A DNA stretch of 64,000 bases from Straminergon stramineum (taxonomy: Eukaryota > Streptophyta > Bryopsida > Hypnales > Calliergonaceae). The stretch lies in contig OY987271.1 of assembly GCA_963920665.1 (NCBI GenBank), positions 10,729,350 through 10,793,349 on the forward strand, written 5' to 3'. This document shows, in pieces, positions 21,563 to 32,370 of this stretch. Position 1 is the stretch's first letter. Each line of letters begins with the position of its first letter. Below the pieces are notes generated by a model. It did no database searches. It was not told the origin of the DNA and saw only the letters and a program-made list of their open reading frames with translations. Made by a program: the position numbers and the translations under genes.

Positions 21563-23890
21563 TTCCAGATTTTAGAAAATCCTAGGCCTACATAACTACA
21601 AAATTAACATAAGCAATTCAATCAATATTGTAAATTTATAATTTAAAAGATATGATATTATGAACCTTTCTATATAATCATTTGCAAAAAAGTTTTGAGA
21701 TGAAACACACTTGTAATCATTGAAGTATGACCATTTCTAATTTCTTGTAATTGAAAACTCATCATATTTGAAGGTCAATCACATTGTACATTACCTAAGC
21801 TCTAATATTTTGGGGTTGTGATCAATTTATGATCGGTTTACAATTTAGGATGCACACAAGAATACATAGGTATAAGTGTCAAAGTATATATGATATGAAT
21901 TTTCAATTCAATTTGTTGTATAAATGCTTACTTTAATCTTGTCCACAACATTTCACATTACATTAAAATGCTTGAATCATTTTAGCACCATTCCATACAT
22001 TCGATAAATGTTATAATAGAATAACAAGATAATATAATTTCTTTTAGTCTATTCATAATTTCATATTGGTGTTCTAAACTATGAATACATTTGACAACAA
22101 AAATTGAAGACACACTCCAAGTTATAATTGAATGTTCCACATTTAGTTAATGGCTCATAATAAAGTGATAATTGAGGTGCTAAATCTTAAGAAAAATTGA
22201 AACCTACTTGAGTAATGTACTCACATGAGTACATGACAAAGTAAGAAAGGTCTACATCTGCATTATATTGTCATGATTGCATTCCAAACTGCAAAGGAAT
22301 CATAGTCTCATAGGTAAAACATATTTCACACATCGCATCAATAATTTTGAAAATTTGTGCAATGTTATAAATTCAATATGTACAATTGAGGGTTGTATAA
22401 TTCTGATTTTTTGGCAACCCGGGTGGGTGGGAGGGACATCCCCAAATAGGGCCTTTTCTAGAAATAACAAACAAATCATAATCCAAAAAGTACATAAAAG
22501 GACAAAGATAGTATAAAGCAAAATGGAGATCACTCACATCAGCCATCAAACTACCACAACCCACCAAATAAACATAATACCACTCAATAAACTTTTGTAA
22601 AGAAGTATTAAGTACAAAGTACCAAATAAAGGTCATAACATCATTATATGGTACATATAATATATGTGTCAAGTCATAAATAGCTACTCATGCTGTAAAC
22701 TAAATCTTTGTAAACACAAAGTGATTTAGAGTCCCAAATAAAAAGAATTTGTTGCCAAAGTCCTTGGATAGAGCCGCCATAAAGATTTAACCAAAGAGGT
22801 TGTGGACCTCACTTGTCCCCATGACAAACCAAACATCGGAATGTTAGTAAGTCGTAGACAAGGTGTCTTCAGCCCACAATAGCGTGTTATATCAGTCACA
22901 AAAGAAAAATCAACAAGCAAAGCTCAAAACTACACAAGAAAATGAACAACAAAATACAAATCAAAGCCTAACACATTGTGTTCTATAGATGACCTGTGTA
23001 GACGCCATCCTGGACCTCACTCCCACCAACCGTAGTCACTTCCAGCACCTTGTAAAAGCCAACAATATGAAATTGTGAAGGCTCAAGGGTAGTTTCAATC
23101 CCTTATATATTGGCCATAGCAGTGTTTAATTAATGTTAGGTCAAGTCCATGTCGTGGTCTCCAAGAAAACGTGCTTTGGATTCCAACCACCCATAGGCCC
23201 CAAGAATTAATGACTTGGTGTCTAGGGATAAAAAATTAGCCAAGTCAGTCAAACTTGTACTAGAAGGAACCCTCAAATTAGGAAAAATCAACTCTCCATA
23301 ATTCAAGGATTTTTTAAGGACCACTTGTAGTCATCCATCACAGTACCCCCTATGATGTGCCAGGTAAACCTATAATGACAACCAATGAAGCAAAAGACAC
23401 TAGTCAAGTCAAATTGACAAGTGTAAAAAATCCATCTTAATCATGGAAGCTTCTAATAATTTCTTGACCTACAACTAAGTGTAAAAAATTGTCGTATGAT
23501 CGAGAAACACCCAGATGATTTCAATCAAATGTCCATGGCTAGAAATTAATTAAAAATATAGACCCATCAAAAAAGAAAAAGGTCCATATTGCATATAATG
23601 GTGTCAAAGTAAAAAAAAACCCAATGGCTAATTAAAAGAAATAATCCTAAGGAAACCATGACTTACGGGAGGGATGGGAGGGGCTTATCAATAAATCCCC
23701 TATTAAGTGTATAAAACACAACCCACTATAGAAGGTAACAATAAAATACCCATATAAGAAAATATTGGACATTAAATAGTAACAAATATTTATAAAAGGT
23801 TAACTCTTTTATAAACATCAAATGTATTCCAAAAGAGGTGCCAACACCATTTTCTTTGTAATACCAAAAATAATAAATAATGTGCTAAGA
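21563..23890. other. AT-rich DNA, no gene recognised
   Basis: About 2.3 kb with only short, AT-driven open frames. No RNA gene, tandem array or element boundary identified. Confidence 0.4.
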
Positions 23891-23931
23891 CTAAGGGTTT
23901 AGGGTTTAGGGTATAGGGTTTGGACTTGGGA
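23891..23931 (+). repeat. Short interstitial telomere-like tract
   Basis: Three to four TTTAGGG-type units, one altered to TATAGGG, just outside the left end of the element starting at 23950. TTTAGGG is the usual plant telomere unit. Confidence 0.7.
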
Positions 23932-25224
23932 GAGCATGTTTAAATGTGGTGTCGCAGCACAGGATAAGTAAATTCCCTATTATGCTCACAAAAATCACTC
24001 TAGAGCATAACGAAGTGACTCTAAAGATCAAACCCACGAGATTCTGTGAAGTATTTACTTGATTTGGGCGAGTAAGCTCTCTCACCCTCTAAAACCTCCT
24101 TTCCGGTTCTAGATCTAAAACCGGAAACAACCAACCACCAAGAGGATCAGGACCGGATTACTTCCCCTCCGATCTTTCAATCCTCCGGTTAACTCACTTC
24201 TCTCAATCTTCAGGACCTAAACAATTTCGGTCCTGGCACTACTCCGAACCAATCCGCTCCGATTGGTTCCCGTATCTCCTCAACACTCTTCCGGTTTAGT
24301 TTTGCCTCTGTTGGACCATCAGAGGGTTCGCCACTTAGGTTTCTGAGTGGTAGGCCCACCACTCCTTCTGCGGATTATAGTGGTTGAAGACCCACTGTTT
24401 TCTCCCCTCCTCTCTTAACTAACTCGAATCCGGTTTGATCCCTCACAACAATCCGGACAGCAATCCGGAATGCAAGTCACACAGAGATCCCCCGTACGAT
24501 CCGTTCTTACTACAACGACCTCAATGCCAGCTCCTACTCGTGCGAAGCTAGGTGGTTACAAGTGTACTCGTCCGTTCCAACAGTAACTAGGATCATTCCA
24601 TTTACCGACTAAGGTGGTGAGACCTCTCAGAAGGTCGGACACTCAACCGGACTACCTGTCCAGGAGTTCTAGCGCGACTAAGGATACCCTCCCTATCCGC
24701 CTAGCCTAACAGCGGCTATCTCACCCAGAACTTCAAAACCCTAGATCTTGCTAAGGCACTGAAATACACTCCCAACACTTACACAACCTGCACACACACT
24801 AAGGATTGGAAACTATCGCACTAAGGGGAGAAATCTAATCACAACTCTGCTTTACACCTTCCTAACTCCACATCATGCAAAACCTGCCAAGCTTGGGAGA
24901 CACACACAACAATAGAGCGCATACAAAGGTACAACAAAAATTGCAAAAAGAAGACTTCCAGCATCCCTCGCGGGCGTTGACTATATACATTTCAAAAAGT
25001 TACAAATGGGCGGGAAAACTCGCGAAAGCCCCGCCGCCATCTCGGTCAAACTTCCGGTCCTACCTACTCTCGACTGGATTGGAACAGTATCCGTATCCGT
25101 TCCTACTTAACCTACTCTGTACATTCTAAGTCGCTATTCGCGATCCGATGGTCGCGCTGTCCGCTCCCGGGTCCATCTGCTCGAAAACCTCATTTAGGTT
25201 CCGACTCCTCTCTACCTCCTGCGA

Positions 25225-26949
25225 TCAAGGAACCAGATTGCCTCCTGTGGACGCGGGTGGTGAGTCCAAGTCTATCGCGGTTCCAGGCATGTCGGCCTGG
25301 GTCGTTCTCTTGGACTTGGGGGTCGAATCCTTCCCCTCTCCTGTTGTCACATGCAGGAACGAATCCGGGAGAGAGAGATCCGAGAGTTGAATACCATAAG
25401 AGCAGGTTGCTCCCGACAGTATCCGGGTATTCTCCTCCATCTGGTCCGCTGCCTTCCGTGCCTCCTGCATTGCCGCTTCTATCTGCTCGGCAAAGTCGTT
25501 GAGAATCCTCACCATCCGGGAACCGGATAGCTTCTTCTCCTCGTGCACCCGCTCGTCAAACAACTTTGCTTTGGTGAGGGCCGTTCCGGTTTCTCCGAAT
25601 GTGGCCTTCACTAGCTCCATCATCTGCCGAGCATCCTCTGCAATAGACTTGGTGGCCGCGAAGTTCTCCTTGTGCACCAGGATCTCCGTCTTCATCCGAT
25701 CCACCTCCTCTTGTAACCGGCGGATCTCTGCTTCCTGCTTCCGGGCCTCGACCAAATCAGAGATACAACCCGCCACCTTTTCCGGTAGCTCTCTGTTGGG
25801 TGCTGCTCCCACCATCCTCCTGATTGCTACCAGCATTTTCCTCTTCAACTCCCAATCCGCGCGGATGTGGCATAAGGTTTTCACGAGTGCTTTGAATGGA
25901 TCATCGGGATCCGATTCTTCTGACACCATCTTCTCGACCTCCGGTTTCTCTTCTAGGGCCGGGGTGTCGCGAGCAGGCAGCGTACCTCGCTTGCTGGGAG
26001 AGGTCGTCTTCTGCCGTTTGATAGGCGGCATTGGCGCCTCCTCTTCTTCTGACTCACTGTTCTCCTCGAGATTGGAACCGGATTCCATTTCCTCATCCAT
26101 TTCCGATTCTCGATATTTCAGGAGAGTTTCCTGAGCCTTCCACCTATTCTCCTCTGGCGCGCTCAGGAGCTGGTGAGAATGATAGAGGTGCATGAGATAG
26201 GGACATACCAGAGTGGCCCTACTCTTCCCCACTCTTCCTACGAGTTGGGTGACCAGTTCGGAAATGATTCGAGCCCAGTCAACTTTCCGGTCTCCTCTTA
26301 GAGCGCCGAAAATAGTGTTGGCGAGGGAGATAGTCACCCTCGTCGGTTTTTCCAGATGAAGGACCGGAACTAAGAACTTCAGTAGCCGGCACTACCGCTC
26401 ATCGATGCAGTCATCCACCGCGTACCCGTCTTTCAGGTTGACCGCTCCCTCGAACTTTTCGCGGCAGAACTCATCCTTCCGGTTTGCCATTCCTAGCCCT
26501 CCTACCCGGAAACTATAGGCTATTCTCCACATGTTTTCCGTCCACAGATGTGGAACGGCTCGCGGAGTGTTGTCAAACTCATTGGACAGCTTGCCCAAGA
26601 GTTCTCTGACAATTGACTTTTCTTTGAAGCCCCAGGGTTTCTCTACAAACCCTAGGCAACCCATGGAGTTTAAATCTTCCATAAGTTGGGACTTGGCTAG
26701 TTCAATGGAGGGAACCACCGGAACTACCTTCCGGAGCTTCACCTCCGCTGGTGGTGTGCTCACCTGTCCGCCTCTACCCCTCCTAAGCAGTGGCATGGAC
26801 ACGGGTGAGTGTACTCGGGACCCTTTCCGATACTCCCTCACTGTCTCTCCTAGCCGCACGTCTCGTTCTTGCTTTCGATCCCCGATCTTCAACCGGCAAT
26901 TAAAGCTAGAACGCTCAAAGACCACAAGTCCCACAACGGACACTGGCAT
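25225..26949 (-). pseudogene. Transposon-encoded protein with coiled coil, one in-frame TAG
   Basis: Single frame of 575 codons on the minus strand from ATG at 26949. A TATAAAA box sits about 110 bases upstream. TAG at 26392-26394 splits it into 185 and 370 codons plus 18 untracked codons between, and the frame resumes unchanged. The N-terminal half and the segment around the stop (PVLHLEKPTRVTISLANTIF, then RKVDWA) look like the putative plant transposon protein domain (Transposase_32 type, gag-like). The C-terminal half is acidic then coiled-coil: an EEEE run, a KRQK nuclear-localisation-like patch and a long helical region IRRLQEEVDRMKTEILVHKE. Function not known; the family assignment is from memory of similar proteins. 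Confidence 0.55.
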
Positions 26950-27058
26950 AAAAGACTGTCACGGGAAACTAAGCGTCAGGCGCAGATGCAAACGCAGAGC
27001 ACAGATAGCGCTGGGCAAACAAAAATGAGAAAGAGTTTGATCTAGGTAGCTCTAGCTC

Positions 27059-27065
27059 TTTTATA
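27059..27065 (-). promoter_or_regulatory. TATA box of the 25225-26949 gene
   Basis: TATAAAA on the minus strand in a CTATAAAAGAGCT context, about 110 bases upstream of the ATG at 26949. Confidence 0.6.
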
Positions 27066-27432
27066 GCCGTTGGACTCCCTGCCACCTCATCCTGACCTAA
27101 TCCGGATCCGGTTTGTCTAAGGTATCCGGTCCATCCCTGTCCGGTCAGACATCCGCTCCTATCCGTTCACTTCTTAGAAACTGGATTGAGTAGATCTTCC
27201 CACTATCTCATTCTCCGATTCATATTCAGATTTAAATGGTTCGTTAGCTATATCCGGATACATATCCTTAGTTTCCGGTTAGCTTAACTAGGTAAACCAA
27301 AAAAATCGAAAACGGCACGTTGCGACATGTGGGAAGGAATATCTGGAATTAACTTTTCTTACATTAATACTACATTGGATACTTCTAGCATTCAAGAGTA
27401 TTTTTTGTACATGAATCTATCCTTCTCAAAAT

Positions 27433-27830
27433 TCAATGCTTTAGGACTGCCGGCGGATTGACGTCAGGTGGGCTCCAAAGCGAGGTGAACAGTGCTGGAT
27501 GTGGTTGGTCGGCAACGGGGGACGGCCTGAGCAGATAGCTAGGAGCGTAGTCGGTCGGCGATAGCGGACGGCCTAAGCGGACGGCGAGGTGCGGGGCCCG
27601 CCGGGATGGCGAACGGCCTGAGCGGATGGGATGGTCCAGGAGCGGCCCGCGGTTCCGATTGGCGGACGGGAGGTCCGGTCGCGGTCCGGAGCGGACGGAC
27701 AGTTGGCCGTCCGCCGATCCCAACGGTCGCCCCGCGTCCGCCGCGGCAGACGGTAGGTCCGGGTCCACTTCGGGACGGACGTTTTTTAGGTTTGGTGGCC
27801 GACGGGTATATGGGGGGACGGCCTCCTCAT
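27433..27830. repeat. GC-rich GGACGG motif array
   Basis: Rich in GCGGACGGC, GGCGGACGG and CGGTCCGG words, strongly GC-rich against its surroundings. It ends about 210 bases before the ATG at 28039. Translated frames across it are Pro/Arg/Ser-rich artefacts. Confidence 0.7.
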
Positions 27831-28038
27831 TTGCTCTCACTTCTACTCTCCTTCGGCGCCAAGTTGGATGTGCTACTGCTGCTTTATGTGTCAGTTGCTC
27901 CTACAGGGTAGAGAGTGGGGGTCCTTGAGCTTTTGTTACTATTGCTGATTTACGCCGTTACTTATTTACACACATCTCACGGTATTCACGTGCCGTGGTA
28001 CTATTTTTCGAAGGGCTCAAAAATTCAAATCATATATC

Positions 28039-31000
28039 ATGGCGGATCAAGGTGTTCCTACCAACAACGGGAGGACTTCAAGAGGTGAAAAAAAAGAGGG
28101 ACTAAAGCGAAGGGGGCCCCTCATGGGCTTCACTATGAGATTTTAGATGACCCGAACATCAAAGCGGAGAGCGGTTGGGAGGAGGAGGAAGGGGAATATT
28201 GGACCTTCAAAACATGCAAGAAGTATGTTAAAATGTACCACATTGACAAGTTGTGGCCTCGGGATTGCCACGTGGTGCATACACATGGTTTTTGTTGTAA
28301 GCCACGTAATTGCAACAATAAACATTTTGTGCATCGATTGGAGGAGGTGTGGCGGACACTATTTGGGGACAAGCCAAGGAGTAAGGGATGCAGAAATTAT
28401 AGTGTGGCCTGCATGGTGTATGCAGAACTCATTTTAAACCGTAAGGTAGATTGGAGCACTTATCCATCCAAGGTGGATTCTCCACTTTTACTGCAACCCA
28501 ATCAAAAAGACATTCCCGATTTGTACGATTCTTAGGTAGAACCAAGTGAACCAACGAAGACCCCAAAAGTATTAAAAAATACTACAACGCGTACAACAAA
28601 GGTCTCCGAGGTTTTAGGTGATGCAATAGAATTAAGGCCCGCAGAAGTGGCACAACCTTGCATGGAAGTGAGCAATGTCTCCTCGGGAGGTGTCGACGGA
28701 GAGGTTTTTGTAACTCCTCCAACATGCTTCATATCCACACCGAATGTGATAACATAGGGTGAACAAAGCATGGCTCCAAGCAAGGAAACTACAACAATTG
28801 AAACAACCTTGGGCGGTGTAGACTTGGCTGCAAACAAGGAAACACTGGTAGAAGAACGTGGGTCACCTTTTTCGCCAGATGGAGAGGTCAATGAGGAACA
28901 ACTTGCAAGGACCAATGTTAGAATTCAGGGTTACATAGATAGTAAAGCTCTTGAGAGCTTGGTGGAATATGCAACTCCGATTTCTCAACTGCCAACGACG
29001 CCAAGGCGAAGCCAAACATTGAGCCCAATTCGAATGTTGAGTCCGCATCAACACGGAAGCCCAAGTCGAAGGTTGAGCCCAAGACAAATATTAAGCGCAA
29101 GAACTAGAGGGCATCTACATTTGGCAACTTTAAGCTCGGCTCAATTGGAGATTCTTTGTTCCATACCCACCGCCAATCAATTGGAAAAGCTGTTAGAATG
29201 TTGTAGTCATTGGCGAGTACTAGCAGAACAACATCTTGATTCTAATCCCGAAAATGAGGCACGTAGTTCTAGTCAGCCTGCAGGAAAAGGTAGTTGGGGT
29301 ACTATTTCGCAAACCGCATACAAATTGAGAACTTCAGCTCAAATGGTAGCTGAAATTACTCCTTGGGTTAGGGACGTGGCAGAGGAATTTTCCAAAATGG
29401 CACCTGAATTGTTGACTAATGCCTTGGCTTTTTGCAATTTCACTGAGAAAGTGGCACCAATTCTTGAAGGTGGCATGATGAACTTAAAAAGTTTGATGAC
29501 CTTAGAGGAAGACATTCATCGGCTGAAGATGAAGTGTGAGGACTTGGAAATGAAGCTGCAGCTGTCGTAGAAAAACATGGAGCAGGAACGTTGTAACAAG
29601 GTGGTTCAAAGAAAGCACATCGAAGAATTGGAGCTCGAAGTACAAGAGTTGAAGAGGGGTAGGCCTACCATGGACTCCGTGATCATTCCATTTGTGCAAG
29701 AAACTCAAGAGAGCGATCAACTCTCTCTTCCTTTTGAGAAGGCAAAAGCGGTGGAGACGTCCATCATCTTGAATTTGGATGAGGTTGGGAATGACAAGAA
29801 ATGTGAAGAAGCAGTACGGACCATCATTCCTAATGTTTCCCGTACATTGCAGGATGCTTCGACACAAACAAAAGGCAGTGAGGTGGAGGAGCTACAGTTG
29901 AAATTAGATGAAGCAATTCAAGAGAAAATCCTTGTTGAGGTGGAGTTGGATCGATTTCAAAAAATCATGGGCATGGAGGAATGCATGCCGAAGAGCGGAT
30001 TAGAGTCTCGATGGTTGGCATGGGTACAGAAACTCCAAGACAAACCCTCTGTAGTATCTTGAGCAATGAAAGGGCTTATGAAATTGGCAATGAAGTCGGA
30101 TGAAGAATGCAATGCCGTGGAGACCTCTTTGATTCGGTTCAAGAAAGTGTTTGATGAACATCCAAGGGGTTCCACGGAAATTACATGTTGGGGGGACATG
30201 GATGATATGTTTGAGCGGTTGAACCACGCAAAGAAGGACAATGTTGCACACATCAATTGGGCCTTGGAAGTAGAGGAAGGGTGGGTCCCTTACAACACGC
30301 TTTCAGCGCACATCAAGGAGAAAGAGAAGACAGTAGTGCATGCTTGCGATCCAGCCCCAGGAATCTTGAAGAGTCATTGTAGCCTTTGCCAAGGTCCTTT
30401 TGACCCTCAAGGAGCCCTAACCATGGGCCAATGTCGCCACACTTTTCACGTGACATGCATCGTGAAAGCATCAGTCATTCGTTCAGTTTGTGCCGAGTGT
30501 CGTTCTCCTCTGAGCCCTCAGTTCTATGAAATGCTTGGGATCTTGGAAGATATGCTCCCCAGCCACGAATACAACCGATGGACCCTTCCTCTTGATCAAG
30601 GGCCATACCAGTTCCAGAATTTCTCGCATTGGGGGCGACCTCTCACGTGGGATTCAATTGAATGCCGACATGGATTGTATGAGGAGTCTGGAGAGCCAGT
30701 GGATCCTTTCATGTGGATGACCATTAACAGAGAGGTGGAGTTGTGGGCCCAGGGTATTGAAGATGGTGAGGCTCGTGAATTGTTTTGTCGCAACATGGGG
30801 GGCCATTGGAGTGTGCAACACAAGAAGTTTTTTCGGTTTCCCGACAAAGAAGTGCGAAAAGGGCCCAAAAAAACTTGGGTAGAGGTGGAGCATGCTCAAG
30901 AGTTCAATGAGCAATACGGGGCTTATAATCACACTTTGATTGGTAGGGCCCTTTTCTTGTCAAAGTTGGAAGAAGCTGTCAAAGCTCGTGCTCTTGTTGA

Positions 31001-31430
31001 AATAGATGGGGAAACAACTACAGGGCATTCATTTGTGGAGGTAGCTAGGGCATTTGACAAGAGGATAGGTGACATTATAGCTGAATGGAGGGGGTTTCTA
31101 TTGGCTGATTTTCGACCAATAGGGTTACCCATCGAAGCTGATGACGAATAGGTCAATGTGTTCGTAGATCGAGTGGATGCTGCGTTGAGGGCCTTGAAGG
31201 TTGATGAAGTCGATTTGTCTCCAAAGCGAAGCTCAAAACGGAAGAGAGAGGATGACAATGACGATGACCACTCTCCGAAAACCAAACGACAATTTACAGC
31301 GGTGGACATGGAGGTTAGATCCGGAGGAGGTGTTGTCTACAGTCCTGGGTCAAATACTCAACGAATGAGTGCAAGACTTTTGGCTAAGGAGGGGCCATCT
31401 CACGATGTAAGAGAGGGTAGTGGTTCTTAA
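28039..31430 (+). pseudogene. CxxC/KLWP-module, coiled-coil and RING-H2 protein, five in-frame stops
   Basis: After an ATG at 28039, a frameshift at an eight-A run (28088-28095) leads into a frame that stays usable for 3.3 kb to TAA at 31428-31430. The N-terminal module (28146-28480) matches the gene at 4451-5548: TCKKYVKM, KLWPRD, Cys-rich stretch, FVHRLEE, RKVDW. Then come an SP-rich repeat (LSP.RxLSP), a long coiled coil (29470-29980) and a RING-H2 finger at 30370-30510 with spacing C-x2-C-x14-C-x-H-x2-H-x2-C-x10-C-x2-C, typical of ubiquitin ligases. The C-terminus has a KRSSKRKRE nuclear-localisation-like patch. In-frame stops: TAG 28533, 28755, 29568 and 31149; TGA 30060. Heptads continue across the 29568 stop, so the frame was once whole. 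First gene of a pair with the hAT gene downstream. Confidence 0.7.
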
Positions 31431-31601
31431 GTATAAGAGAGGCTTTCCTTATTTTATTATGTTTAAATGTTTAATAGTATAGAAGTATACCGGTGAGTGT
31501 GACTTGAATGTTATAAGGGTTGAGTACTACTAGTAATTCATTGTACTCATGATGAATTTTGATTTGTTTTGAAGTTCTTTATATATCCAAATATGAAATA
31601 T

Positions 31602-31602
<1 letters not shown>

Positions 31603-31645
<43 letters not shown>
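31603..31645 (+). repeat. (TA)n microsatellite
   Basis: About 21 uninterrupted TA units in the 3' flank of the RING-H2 gene. Confidence 0.95.
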
Positions 31646-31647
<2 letters not shown>

Positions 31648-31869
31648 TTGAATTAATCATTTGTTTTGCTTTCTTTTAAGTACATGCTATGGTGATTTAT
31701 GAAGAACAACTTTTTGTGAAGTATGTTTTTTTCATGCTCATCTAGAAATTTTAAATTATAAGACCCTTTGATAAAACCATAATTTTTAAAAATCTCCTCA
31801 TTGGCTCATTCCATCCATAAATCCCTATTTTGTCCCACATCTCTTGAAGCATTGAACATTTGAACAATT

Positions 31870-32075
31870 GAACACGACCTACCCCGACCGTCCGCCTTAA
31901 ACCACCCGTCCGCCCGAGCTCTCATCCGCCCGTCCACCCGTCCGCAATATCCGTCCGCCCGTCCGCGTGTCTTCGCGTCACTCCATCCACTTGTCCGCAT
32001 TGTTTGTTCGCTGGACGCCCGTGGGCCCGACCACTGGACCGTCCGTCCACTGCGCAATCAGGCGACGGCGGATAG
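31870..32075. repeat. GC-rich CCGTCCGCC motif array
   Basis: Units of CCGTCCGCCCGTCC type, here mostly in the complement orientation. Ends about 300 bases before the ATG of the hAT gene at 32371. Confidence 0.7.
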
Positions 32076-32370
32076 TATGTTCTGTGGATTCAAAAATGGT
32101 CTGCAACGGTCAAGCCAGTTTGGGAGACTATAACTATAGGAAAGAAGTCATTTGAGAGCACTCTTGAAAACTGAACGCTAAGATTTCCAAGGGCTAGGAG
32201 CTGCAATTTTTGTGTCCCTTGCTTGGTAATGTATAGTTCAGTGGACGGGAAGGCCTTGATTTTCAAGGCTTTGTGCACTCATTTTTTATTATATTTGGAC
32301 ATTGTTCATTTGGTCTTCACATTTTGAATTTGATTCCAATATACGGAATTAAAATTTGTGCCTTGCCACT

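Larger units (their letters stand above)
23950..27327 (-). mobile_element. TG...CA-ended element with 5-bp target duplication
   Basis: Ends are TGTCGCA at 23950-23956 and TGCGACA at 27321-27327, flanked by TGTGG on both sides (23945-23949 and 27328-27332). A 5-bp duplication with TG...CA termini is the LTR-retrotransposon signature, yet no pair of long direct repeats was found. The 3.4-kb unit may be a solo LTR, a large non-coding retroelement derivative, or an inverted-repeat DNA element. It carries its own minus-strand promoter (TATA at 27059-27065) and one gene (25225-26949). The region is rich in CCGGTT/AATCCGG words. Confidence 0.6.

Noticed and set aside
22277..22672. Short overlapping frames near a GGGTGGGTGGGAGGGAC stretch, possible retroelement fragment
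   Set aside because: No reverse transcriptase, protease or integrase motif could be found.
27433..27930. ORFs of 100-135 codons across the third array
   Set aside because: Same reason: repeat-driven, no domain, open in several frames.
28039..31430. Programmed readthrough or an altered genetic code to explain the in-frame stops
   Set aside because: A nearby intact gene (VMA21-like) ends in TGA and another (60103-60617) ends in TAG, so both codons act as stops in this genome. Mutational decay is simpler.
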